Shown here one piece after another: positions 21,691 through 33,022 of a stretch of 64,000 nucleotides of DNA. The DNA comes from Liquidambar formosana (Eukaryota > Streptophyta > Magnoliopsida > Saxifragales > Altingiaceae). The DNA is taken from contig CM077832.1 in assembly GCA_039720395.1 (NCBI GenBank), positions 34,275,258-34,339,257 on the forward strand, given 5' to 3'. The notes under the pieces were generated by a model. It searched no databases and had not been told where the DNA came from. It was given only the letters and a program-made list of their open reading frames with translations. Position 1 is the first letter of the stretch. Each line of letters starts with the position of its first letter. A program made the translations under genes and the position numbers.

Positions 21691-22034
21691 AAATTTAAAA
21701 TACTTTATGTAATGAAGGAATCACAATAATAATTTCATATTTAATTTTTGAATATAAATTCTATAACCCACCAATTTCTCCGGCACTGATTAGGATGTCA
21801 TGTGGCATGTGTGTGTCATCACTTTGTTTGTTGGGAATGAGAAAATGACACATGTCGGTTAAATCCAGCGAGTATTTCATTTTAATCTACGTCTGAGGCC
21901 CGCCCCTATCTTCTCTCCCAATCTCACGAAATTTGTTGGGTGAGATTTTTGTTTTCAAATTTTTTCAAAATCCCAGAAGAGAGAGAATACTTGGAGAGTG
22001 GCACATACGCACATACACGAGAGAAAAATCTCCA

Positions 22035-22042
22035 TATATAAA
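22035..22042 (+). promoter_or_regulatory. Candidate TATA box of the DUF4057 gene
   Basis: TATATAAA lies 38-45 bp before the ATG at 22080. If used, the 5' leader would be only about 10-20 bases, so transcription may in fact start elsewhere. Confidence 0.45.
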
Positions 22043-22079
22043 CCCCATTTCCATTCCTGTGTGTCAGAGTCAATAGAAA

Positions 22080-25000
22080 ATGGAGAGAGCCACACCAGTG
22101 AGGAAGCCTCACACATCCACAGCTGATCTGCTTACCTGGTCAGAAGTTCCTCCGGCCGACTCTCCGTCCACCGTCTCCGCCACCGCCCCTCGCTCTCACC
22201 AGGTGAGCATTCTTTTCCGGCGAGCATGTAGTGCATGCGTGTGTGTGTGTGTGTATGTTTTTCCAGCTTACTTAGGGTTTTGAAATTTTGGAAAAAACTT
22301 TGCAGCCGTCGGACGGAATCAGTAAGGTTCTGTTTGGAGGTCAGATTACTGAAGAAGAAGCCGAGAGTCTACTGAAAAGGTGAGATCTGGTTGAATTGAT
22401 ATTCGAAACGTAGGGTTTTGTAACATATTTGAAAGCTATGTTTTTGTGTTGTTTTGGTGGTGGTGTGGTTTTTTTTTTTAAGCACAATGTGATAGTGGAT
22501 CTGTAGATGCATTGTTGTTTTTGACGTTTTCTCATTCGGTGTTACCTGAATTGTTGATCTGCTTCATAAAATTATCATTTGATAGCTCGATTTGAACGAG
22601 TGTTGATCTGATTTCTTACCGAGGGAAAGGGAAGGAAATTGTTTGAAAATGCTTAAAAGCGAGCAATCTTTTTCCTTTTCTTTCCCGAGAACCAAACAGA
22701 GGTTAAATGAAGTGTTAGAATTGAGATGCTGAGAATTCTCTTGTGAATAATTGGCAGATCAGCATAATTAGATATGCCTAACGTCTGATCTGCTTGTTCT
22801 GAGCTGTTTCAGTAAGCATTATCGCTCAATCTTCTAGCTTCTCATTTTGATCAATGATTTTGTGAGAGTGAGTTAGTTCCTTATGCCCTGAAAGAATGTT
22901 TTTACTTTATTTGATCTATTAAGCGTAGGGGGGTCCTCTGCTGAGTGTTCTTCAGTTCTTCGTTTGGTTTCTGAAACACTTTAGTCAAACTTTTCTATTA
23001 ATTTGAGTACGAGACTTTTTAATGGCTGCCTTAATTTCTCCTATAATTACAAATTATAACGACAATTAACCTACCCTGAGCATGGTAAAGGTAAAAACTT
23101 CGGCCCAAAGCACAGGCTCTTAGGATCTGAAGTTTGTACCCTTACCATACTTAAATTGAATCGAAGTATTTATTTAGAATGGATTAGATGGAATGAGATA
23201 ATACTGGCTTAGTATTTAGTTATGAAATCTGAAGTTTGATCTCACGCCAATTTCCTTTTTCTGCTGTAAGTTTTCAAATCTATGGCTATATCGTTTAGTG
23301 TCTTCAAAGAAGGGCATATATTCCTTAATTTAATAACATGTCTGACTATCATTTCTCTAAGGCCTGCTGGCACTGTTTGATTTGTTTCTTTCAGGAAGCC
23401 TTGTTCGGGGTATAAATTAAAGGAGATTACTGGCAGTGGTATATTTGCAGCTGATGGTGAAGATGGTGCCTCAGAATCTGGCACTGCCAATCCGCAACTT
23501 AATGGCAGAACAAGTTTGCGTGTTTATCAGGTATTCATTAGATCTTTCTGGATTTAGAATGCAAGCTATGCATACTTAGAGATTAGGAGTTTGTCATGGT
23601 GGTAATTTTGATTTATGTGTTACATTGGTTGGATTTTCAGCAAGCAGTGAATGGTATTAGCCAGATTTCATTCAGTGCTGAAGAGAGTATTTCTCCCAAG
23701 AAGCCTACTTCTATACATGAGGTAGCAAAGCAGCGTGAATTAAGTGGGACGCTGGAAAGCGAGGCAGACTTGAAGCTTAATAAGCAGTTGTCTGATGCAA
23801 AGTGCAAGGAGCTTAGTGGGCATGACATCTTTGGCCCTCCTCCCGAAATTATGCCTCGATCATTAGCTGCTGAACGCTCCTTGGAATCAAAAGAAAGCAA
23901 AGACATAGGGGAACCTGCACCACGAAATGTACGCACATCCGTCAAAGTTTCCAATGTGAGTTTAATTTGTCTGTGTAAGAGTGAACTATTTCTTGTGTCT
24001 TCCAGCTAACTCCTTTATGTTATTTCCGGTAGCGATGTTTAGCTTAGTATGGGAAATTAAAAACTCAAATCATTTTTTTCAGTGCTAGTACCTTCTAGAA
24101 CATACAAATGACCCATGTATGGTTAGGTTGGACCAACCACTAAGTTGGCCCATTAGGTGTTTTAGGAGTGGCAATTTTACAAAAATACTCTTGGGACGAG
24201 TGTCAATCTTAAGGCATTTTGGAAAGATAAAACATTGATGAAAGTTAAAAATTAAAAGCAGCTCATATCCCTTGAATTTGTGGAATGCCACTAGAGGCTC
24301 CCACAATGAACATTGCAAGAGATCCTTGAAATTTGCTGCCTTTTGTGTACTCAGAAGTTGAAAGAAATGGGATAAGATCTTTTGTATCTTTGAAATTTTT
24401 CTGATTTATACTTGAAATTTTCCTCAGAGTAATAAGTAGATTTTCTTTCTAACATACAATGCTTTGTCATCTTAAATTGATTTTTTCCCATTTAAAATTG
24501 TTTTCAGATTGTCATAATCATAGTTTTTTCTGCTTCAGAATTCTAGATGCATCAACTCTTTTTTCTTTTTCTTTTTCTTTTTTACCAATGAGGATGATAT
24601 TACCAATCTCCATACCACCTCTGGGCACATTTGTGGAAAAAATATGGGCTTCTTCCAGTCCTACCTCTAGGGTATGTTTGGCAAAGTGAGTGATTGTAAT
24701 CCAATCACTTGCTATGGTTGTCTCAGCATCTTCATCAAAGAAGGTTATCTCAGCATCAGCCTAGGTTTTCCTGGTGTAGGAAGCTGTCTGTTTCCATTTA
24801 CATGACTTTGAATTTAAACAGTTTTATGTGGTTTTAGGTGTTGTAGACTCCTTCTGGGAGAGAGGTAGTAAACCAATGACAGGAATTGGGAAGAAAGGGG
24901 GGTTCCAAGGTGGAGTGCCTTTTAGGCATTTTAGCCCTCCATAATACATTAACCCAGATCACTGTTGAACACTGTGCTAGACAAATACACCATGTCTGGA

Positions 25001-25475
25001 TCTTGTTATTCTTACACTGGGTTGGCATAGTTTTACCTGCAGACCAATACTATCCTAGGATTCTCTGTTTGCTAGTTGGTTTATGGGGAAGGTTTGAGAT
25101 TAGTTTTTTGGCAGTTTGAATGCATTTGTGATTTTGAACTTTTGTATCTCTGATTTTTTGCTATGTAAACCTGTACTGAATTTATTTTATTTTAATTTAT
25201 AGCCTGCTGGAGGTCAGAGTACTATCCTGTTTGGTGAAGAACCGGTGATGAAGACAGCTAAAAAAATACATAACCAGAAGTTTGCAGAGCTGACGGGCAA
25301 TGATATCTTCAAAGGAGATGTTCCTCCGGGGTCTGCTGAAAAGCCGCTGAGCACGGCTAAGCTGAGAGAAATGAGCGGCAGCAACATCTTTGCTGATGGA
25401 AAGGCGGAATCAAGAGACTATTTGGGTGGTGTCCGCAAGCCCCCTGGCGGTGAGAGCAGCATTGCATTGGTTTAA
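22080..25475 (+). CDS. DUF4057 family protein (HN1-like), five exons
   Basis: Exons 22080-22202, 22306-22379, 23395-23530, 23641-23955 and 25203-25475 join in phase to 306 aa; all four introns are GT-AG. The start MERATPVRKPHTSTADLLTW is the hallmark of plant DUF4057 proteins, annotated in Arabidopsis as haematological/neurological-expressed-like. The protein is Ser/Thr/Pro rich, looks mostly unstructured, and has no membrane segment. A motif of the form E-(L/I/M)-(S/T)-G-x-x-I-F occurs four times, ending at about residues 83, 175, 252 and 279, often followed by acidic or Pro residues. The molecular function is not known to me. AATAAA at 25789-25794 is a possible polyadenylation signal. The gene is convergent with the annexin gene. 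Confidence 0.88.
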
Positions 25476-27966
25476 CTTGTGAGTTCTAACTCTTATTTTT
25501 CATTATTATCACTACATGTATGGTGTCTTCATATCTCAGTGTGGTTTTAATGTTTTGACCAGTGGAGGACCCTATCGTGCTTTTACCGTAATCAGCACTG
25601 TTGAGTGTTGGACTGGTGAATGTGGGTTGTGGTATATGTCTACATTGTTAGGGATAACTCTAGATGAAAATGCGGGATGTTTGGCTCATTGGGTTCAACA
25701 GTGGTGTTTCTCGGAGTTTTTCATGTGTTTGGTCGTTCTCCAAACTAATTTTATTGGACAAGTTATTGTAGGGCATTGTTGTATTATTAATAAAGCACTC
25801 CTTGTGTTAATTATTTCCTTGATTAGTTGCCAAGAAAGATCCAAGTCCCTTTATCTGGGGGGGCCAAAAAAACGTAGTTTCTAATTGCTATGGATAATTA
25901 GAGATGATTATCTGGATTTTTAATCCTCTTAAAAACTATTGTACACTTACTTTTCTCTCGGGTGCAGCTTGGATGGTTATAACTAAGACTGACCACTTGA
26001 GTAGGCTTGGTCTGGATTTTCGACTACCTACTTTGATGCAGGCCTAGGTTAAAAGAAGTAACAATCGACCCCATTTAAATCTGATGTTTGGTCAAGTAAA
26101 TTGATGCAATCCAAGAATCGCCCGTATATAAAAATACATATAGCATAACATTAATTATACATATGTATAGATGACACTGTAATTGTTTTAACTTCAATCT
26201 TCACCAATGGTCTGTTGGGCCAACGACACCTCTCCCCACCTTGAAGGGGGGACGTCTTCATTGCTAGTTGTGGTAGTAGTATAGTAGAGATAATTATCAT
26301 GACGTTTTCACATGTACCCAAAAAAATATATATATCAATCTTCATTTTGCTTTCCTACGATAAACATATGTACATTGTCCATGAAAGAAGTTACGAATTT
26401 CATTATCAAAAAATTTAAGAAATTTTAACTTTTGATGATGTTGATTTTGTTATTTGGGCATTTTTTCTCTGTTGCAGTAAATTTTTATGTTTTGTCGTTG
26501 GAGTAAAAAAAAAAAAAAGTTAAAAGAAGTTATTGAAATTATTGAAATTTGTCATGTCATCGAAAATCTTGTCCCTGGATTTTGATCTATTATATATAGT
26601 CATCTGGTAGAATTGAACTCATGTAATTCCTTTTATTATGGTCACCAAGTTATCACTAGGTTGAGATAACCGTGATAACTGTGATAGTGTTAAGCCCTTT
26701 AAGTTATCTTATAACCTGGAACCGCAAAATTTAAACGCATCTCGGCAATTATAAGAAAGTGAAAAGGTACTTTTTCCATTCCCTTTCATTTTTTACCAGC
26801 ACCGAAGTCCATCAACAGTTTTGGTGTGATCACCATTCTACACGAAATCTCCACTGTTTTACAATCATTCCTTCATGATGCAACGCTCCAAACCTCACTT
26901 ACCCATAAACATTCCAGTCCTCGTGCGCCAACAGCTTATGTGGCGGGAGCCATTTAGAGTGTTGATATGATCTACAAAACTATGACTAACCATGCGTGGA
27001 CCCAACCAAAATATTTTGGTCTTTCGAGGCCAATTGCCTATCTTGCTCTTTTTGAACAAAAACGTAGATCTCACACTAGTCCAATGAGCTTGAATTAAAA
27101 ATGGCAGATCACCCGTTCTATGCTGGCCCACACGTTTGCATAGGGAAAAGCACATTGATGGGCTCTGGTCCCTTTTGGCAGGTTCCTTATTCCATTTCCC
27201 TCTTCATATACATACACGCGTCTGCATTGCCGACCATCGCCATCCTCTTTCTGCGTATTGATGGGCTCTCGTCCCCTTCGGCAGGTTCCTTTCCCCGCCC
27301 ACCACTTTCCTTTTTTTTACCTCCTAGTTGGGTTATTTACCTTTTTTAAAATTTCCCCCTGGTTGGGTTAGGCAAAAAGGGTAGAAGGAGGATACGGGGA
27401 GGCCGATGTGACAGCCCTACATGATGCAGACCCCCTACTTGCACTCTGCTGCAAATAAGCTTATTTCATCCTATTAACCCAACTGCAGCGGAAGTAAACT
27501 CCCCACCAAAGGGCGTAATGGGGAACCATGCGTTGACCTAACGATAAAGTAGGATAATGTAGAGTGATGCCTACTCCAGATATCGAACCTAGGACCTACT
27601 AGCCACCAAATCCTTTTTAGGAGTGATCCGAAGCTTACACCATCACCATCCTCGGTTGTTGCCTTGTTGGTCATGGTCATTTAGTTATGGGCATAGGCAT
27701 ATCAAATTGAATAAGGACCTGGGGTGAAACAACTGCATGGCACTCAAATGCATTGATATAAAACATTGCCCAATTGATCCTGATCCAAATCCAAATCCAA
27801 ATCCAAATCCAAATCTCATATCAAACCAGCAAAGACAAAAAAAAGCAGTGTCCACACACAACCCAGGACCAGACGAACATCCTGGCAAAGGTCTCTCTTA
27901 GCAGGTAATATAAAGCTGTAATTATATGGAAAGCTAGTCACTCTCTTATTACCGGAATCCATTGCC
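25476..27966. other. Spacer between convergent DUF4057 and annexin genes
   Basis: It holds the 3' UTR of the DUF4057 gene to about 25800 and the 3' UTR of the annexin gene near 27700-27966. The middle part has no recognisable gene or complete mobile element. Five perfect CCAAAT units lie at 27785-27814. Confidence 0.55.
27785..27814. repeat. (CCAAAT)5 hexamer microsatellite
   Basis: Five perfect tandem CCAAAT units, about 150 bp beyond the annexin stop and probably inside its 3' UTR. On the transcript strand it reads ATTTGG. Confidence 0.9.
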
Positions 27967-30900
27967 TCAAGCATTCCCATGTCCGACCAGGGCGAGAAGC
28001 ATTTTCTCATAGTCTCCAGAAGTGTCTCCAGCAATTGCATGGTCCAGCGGGACGCTGTTCCTTCGGTAGTATTCCTCTTTAATACGCTGCATGTCAATCT
28101 CAGCACGAGTTGTGACTACCCTAGTAAGAGCCCCTTCGTCCGTCCCCTGCTTGTTGATAGCCAATCGAAGAACCTTTTCAAAATATTTTTCAGGGCAGGT
28201 CAAGCACTTTATTGTTGCTCTCAGTAGAGAGAGATACTCATCCTTAGGATCAGTCTTCAAATCCTGCAAAAGGCAAAACCCATATATTTTCAGTCTAAGT
28301 TTAAACAAATTTATCATTCAGAATTTCTTAGCACCCAACATCCTTCTGCTTGGATATATTCTTACTTTTCCAGTAACGTAGACCTAAATCTATAATCTGT
28401 AAAGAAACTTGCTCAATGAACAACAATATTAAGGTAAAAAATTACCGAATGGGATTGCTATTTGACAAAACTATAACTAAGAGTAATTTGTCATTGAATT
28501 TTCCTCCAAACACACCCCAAGGTGGCCAAAAAGAAATGGACAGTGTACAGATCAGTACTTTTACTTTCTTATGAACAATGAAAAACGAAAAGATTAGTTA
28601 AATGCAATAATTAATTTCCTGTCTTCCTTGGACATTCACCTAGACACAGCTGAAAAAACTAATAGCAGACGTTGATACCTTGTTGATAGCATTTCCAAAT
28701 TCATTGTTGTAGTGGTTGAGTGTTGCATTGAGCTGTGCTTTACTCCTTGTAGTCAAAATCCTGATGAGGTCATCATCGGTGTAGGCCTTTTCTGAGACCT
28801 TCTCATGAAGTATCTTAGCTTCTGATTTTGCCAACATCATGTTTACCTCGGTTCCCTCGTATCGGAATGAGCTCACAAGAGGAACCAAAAGCTGTTTTGA
28901 AGAAGAGTTGAGTTAAAATGACCAGAAAATGCTTGGCTACCTATTATGGTAGTGGAAAAAAATATCACTTGGATAAGAGGACAGGGAACGCAACCAAATA
29001 CAAAAAGTAATATAATTCTAGTTGTTCTGTTCTTTGACAAAAACTGGTCAAAATACATTGTCGCACAGGGTGACCATCAAACAGAAAACTGGAAACATTC
29101 ACAGTTTATTATATTGAATAATCAATGTGACATGTGACATGCCACTACAAAAAAATTTCAGTATGCTCACTTGACTTGAAGGCTCTGTTTGGATCTCGGA
29201 AAGTATGAGGGAGAGGAAACGATAATGCTTAGAATGAAATCTCTTCCCCAGCATTTTTAGGTCTTTCCTTTCTTTTCCTTCATGCTTTGCGAGATCCAAA
29301 CAGAGGCTAAAGAAATGGAAAACAAAGCATGTTTAACTATTTAAGTGAATTACTTTAAAAGAGGTAGGAAAGGAAACTCTCTTATTAATCAAACATTGAA
29401 ATATTCTCTAAGAACTTAGGCAACACAAATCATAAGCATCAAACTAAAAAAACGGATGAAGTGAGGGTTTACCTTGCGGATGTCCCCACTTGTGTGATAT
29501 GCGACATCTTCTTCCGGGGATTTCTTAAAACGAGCATGATAGGCCTGCTTCACCAAAAATAGGTCATACGAGGACCTAGTACAAGCTATTTCAATGACAA
29601 CCCAGTTGCTTGAAGTCAGCCTCTTTGTGGCTTCATTAGCCAAAAATGCATCCCGCTCAGCAGGATCCATTGTCCATAGCAGTACTGCCCGCTGTTTGAT
29701 TAAAACAAAAAATTTGAAAAAGTGTCAGCCTTCTTAGTAGTTGTGCAATCACTTCTTCTCTCCCCCCTCTCGTGTACCCAGGACTACCCAGAATGAGAAA
29801 GAAAACATAGAAACCATTAAAAAAAAAAAAAAAAAAAAAACACATCAAGCCTTCAGTGGCACAATAATTACACCGCTACATGAAATGGCAATGGAAAGAA
29901 AACATTTTCATTCTGACAAACAGAAGGTACATCAAAACTGACCTCAAAGTCATTTGAAAGTTCTTTGTCTAGCGATTTAAGGAGATCTTCCCCATAAGTT
30001 TGTTCGTAAGTTTTTCGAATCGACGTGCGCTGTGCTGCATTCCTATGAGCCAATATGGATATAATCAATGCTTCGTTTGTTCCCCATCCTGCAAACAAAT
30101 TGATTAAAACAGCTAATCATGGTCCATCTAAGACATAAGAAACATCTCACAAACTGTTATGCTACAATCACAATCACAATCACAATCACAATCACAATCA
30201 CAATAAAAGTGAACGCAATAAACAAGCACACATAATAACATCAGATTTATGTGGTTTGGCAAGTTGCCTACTATGTCCACAACTAAGATGAAGAACAAAT
30301 CCACTGTCAACAATAAGGATGAGGTAAAGAACTCTCAATATCTCTACTCAGCCACTAAACTCCACAGAGCATGAATCAACCCTAAACTTACTCGAAAATA
30401 CAATATCTATAAAAGATAAAAAAATTGGGCAATAGACAGCATATGGGCGTCCTGTGAAAAGTTTCTCCATTGTTTTTTTTTTTTTTTTGAACATATCATT
30501 TCACTTTTCAATCCATCACCAAGAATGGGGATAATAAAATTAGTAAAACTAAAAACAGGACCACACCCAATGGTATAGGTTTAGGAATTGATGAAATGAA
30601 ACATTTTTAAATTACTCCTATAACTAGTCATGTTGGGTACCGTTTTCTCGTCATTCAAGAATGAAAAATGTAGCAATAGCTGCGCAAAGAAAAATAAAAA
30701 ATAAACCACGCCATTTTGTTCATTAGACATGCGTCACTTGAAATGGAATGCTATAGCACAAAATCAAGCATGATCACAACTCACAGCAGGCAAAGTCAAG
30801 CAGATCGAGGATCCGAAATGAAAAATGTAGCAACAGATGCACAAAAGAACGAAAGAAAAAGAAAATGGAACACAAACAGACACACATAAAGAAACTCTTT

Positions 30901-31328
30901 ACTATTCCAGCCTTGATTAAACGACGATCAGACAATGGCGAACACATAAGATCAAATGAAATATGCCCAACCATGCTACACTTTTTGCGGGGGTGGGGGG
31001 GAGGGGGAAAAAAAAAACTGAAACCCATATCATTTCAGAAGAAACTGAACCCGATCATTTGCATATCAGCGAATTGTAATGGTAAAAACTATAAAAAAAT
31101 CTGATAATTGCAAGTAGATCAAGCGCAGACGATGACGGATCTAAAAACGATGAAATGAAAAACACAATTTTAAAATAAATAAAAAAAATGCAAAATGAAT
31201 GAATTAATTCAGTTTGAAAAAATAAATAATAATAATAATAAGATTGAAAGACCTTCAAAAGCTTTTCGGAGTTGCTCGGAATCCTCAGCCGGAGAAGGAA
31301 CCGAAGCTGGAACTGTAAGAGTGGCCAT
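27967..31328 (-). CDS. ANN2: Annexin D2-like, five exons
   Basis: Minus-strand exons 31253-31328, 29943-30088, 29473-29691, 28679-28891 and 27967-28263 join in phase to 316 aa, the usual plant annexin length; introns are GT-AG. Annexins bind acidic phospholipids in a calcium-dependent way and act at membranes in secretion, stress and ion transport. Four annexin repeats are present. Repeat 1 keeps the type II calcium site (Gly26, Gly28, Thr29 and Glu68, 38 residues between Thr and Glu), and His40, linked to peroxidase activity in plant annexins, is present. Repeat 4 keeps Gly258, Thr259 and Asp298 but has Lys at the first Gly. Repeats 2 and 3 lack the site, as is usual in plants. The C-terminal half ([20 protein letters not shown]) is nearest to annexin D2, so D2 is preferred to D1. 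Its promoter is split by a MULE. Confidence 0.93.
30164..30199. repeat. (ACAATC)6 hexamer microsatellite in annexin intron 1
   Basis: Six perfect ACAATC units followed by a seventh that ends in A. It lies in intron 1 (30089-31252). Confidence 0.9.
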
Positions 31329-31451
31329 TCTGTGTCTCGCTTTGTGAATGTGTGTGTATGGAACCGAAAACGATGACGGGGATAATGGGGTGGGTGACCT
31401 TTCGTAGCCTTTTTCCCTTTCCTTTCCAATCAATCAATCAATGAGGGAGTA

Positions 31452-31461
31452 TTTATATATA
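31452..31461 (-). promoter_or_regulatory. Annexin TATA box, part of a MULE target duplication
   Basis: On the minus strand this reads TATATAAAT, about 125 bp before the annexin ATG and followed by a leader with CAAT/GATT repeats. The nine bases 31453-31461 (TTATATATA on the plus strand) are also the target duplication of the MULE, so the box exists again at 33014-33022 on the far side of the element. Confidence 0.75.
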
Positions 31462-33013
31462 GGGTAAAATACATCTACACCCCCTTTATTTACTGACTAT
31501 TATACTGACACCTTTATACTTTCTGAAATTACACTGACCTCTCTTGTCAGAACGGCTTAATTAACGGAGTAAACGGAATGGTAACATGACCAATACACCC
31601 TTCGCTTAAAACACAGTCGTTTTAGTGAAAACACAGTCGTTTTAGTGTTTCAGTAGATTAAAACACAAAAACCATTTGGAACCCATTTGTGCTTCGATCA
31701 GACAGGAACGAGAAGAGACATTACGCGCCTCTCCGCCGGAACCTCATCGCCGCCGACGTGCCTACGCCGGAACCCCATCGCCGCGACGGGACTGAGGAGA
31801 AGAGGAAGAGGACGAGGATGCGGGTGTATCGGCACCGCCCGCTCAAGATAGCACCACGTGGATACCAACGGCGGGACAATTCCTGACCGTACGATTCTTA
31901 TCTTGTTAGCCTTCTCCAGCAAGAGATTCACCACTGTTACAAAACGGCGTTCGTCTGCACAACGGCGTACCTCGAGGTCATCAATGGGCAAAGGGCGGAG
32001 AGCAGCCGAGTCGTGCAGAGAGAAACCCTAGTTTCCTCCTTCGTTCTTGTGAGTTTCCTCAGCGAGTTTGTCCACCACCCCTTTCAACAACTCCTTCTCC
32101 GAAACCTCAATCCCAGAACCTAATCCTCTTCTCGAGCCCCCATTGATGCACGGACAATCTTCTCCACCAACCCATAATCAGGTGCCCTCGGGTGTTCCAC
32201 GTTGCCTTCAATACACCAATTTGATAATCATAGATTTAATAGCCAAATTGGGAATCACAACAGTGAGGGAGACGAGAGGGTTTACTGTGCGCCGACGGTG
32301 ACGTTCGTGAAGAGGGAGCCGCAGCAGTTCGCGATGTGCGAGTTCGCAATTTCAGATCTGAGGGAGATAAGAGAGTTTAGGTGCACGGTGAAATCGCAAC
32401 GGCGGTGGGCGTAGCGGCGACGATTTCAGATCTCTCTCTCTCTCTTTTTCTTTTTTTTTTTTTTTTTTCTTTTGCTTCTGTTGAGGTAACCCACCGCCAT
32501 GGTTGGAGCGGCGATTGAGGCACCCCTCTTCTTCTTTAGATCTGGTTTCTCCTTTCTTCTTCTAGTCCTTTTTATTTTATTTTATTTAAAATTTTAAAGA
32601 TGATGCTGGGATGGTGAAAATGGAGTTGGATGTTGATTTGTGAATTTTTTCCTTAAAGCTTCTTCTTATCTTGGTATAGTTGGGATTGTGAAAACATGGA
32701 GTTCGCCGGAAAACATGGAGTTCGCCGGAACTTCATGTAGCAGTAGAGAGAGAGCAGAGGGCCATTTAAATACCAAAGGCACCGTTTGGCTACTAAACGC
32801 AGTGTTTTGGCTTTAAAAAGGTTAAAATGGGTATTTTCAACCTATATTTAGCTGACGTCAGCAGCAAACGGTAAAGTCTCTAACGGCTGTTTGACGGATG
32901 GGGTGAAATGTATATTATTTTCTAAAGTAAGGGAGTGCAGTGTAATTTCAGAAACTATAAGGGGTGTCAGTATAATAGTCAGTAAATAGAATGGATGTAG
33001 ATGTATTTTATCC
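31462..33013. mobile_element. Mutator-like element (MULE), 1552 bp, inserted in the annexin promoter
   Basis: The ends GGGTAAAATACATCTAC and (reverse complement of the right end) GGATAAAATACATCTAC begin long terminal inverted repeats of at least 80 bp. The two arms share TTTACTGACTATTATACTGA and TTTCTGAAATTACACTG. A perfect 9-bp direct repeat TTATATATA flanks the element (31453-31461 and 33014-33022), as expected for Mutator-type insertion. No transposase is visible, so it is non-autonomous. The inside, about 31690-32500, is GC-rich and gene-like, unlike the AT-rich surroundings, so it may have captured host exons. It is 134 bp before the annexin ATG. Confidence 0.88.
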
Positions 33014-33022
33014 TTATATATA

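Larger units (their letters stand above)
17911..22079. other. Spacer between C2-like array and DUF4057 gene
   Basis: Homology with the array continues to about 18370-18400. Beyond that I see an AAC microsatellite (about 18705-18726), a hAT element (19395-19901), AT-rich DNA and a foldback near 21480-21690. No gene is supported; short open frames here have no recognisable product. Confidence 0.6.

Noticed and set aside
27785..30199. CRISPR-like array from the regular hexamers
   Set aside because: These are simple tandem microsatellites without spacers, in a plant nuclear gene.
31055..31433. Minus-strand frames running out of annexin exon 1
   Set aside because: Only 31253-31328 is coding; the rest is 5' leader and intron read-through.
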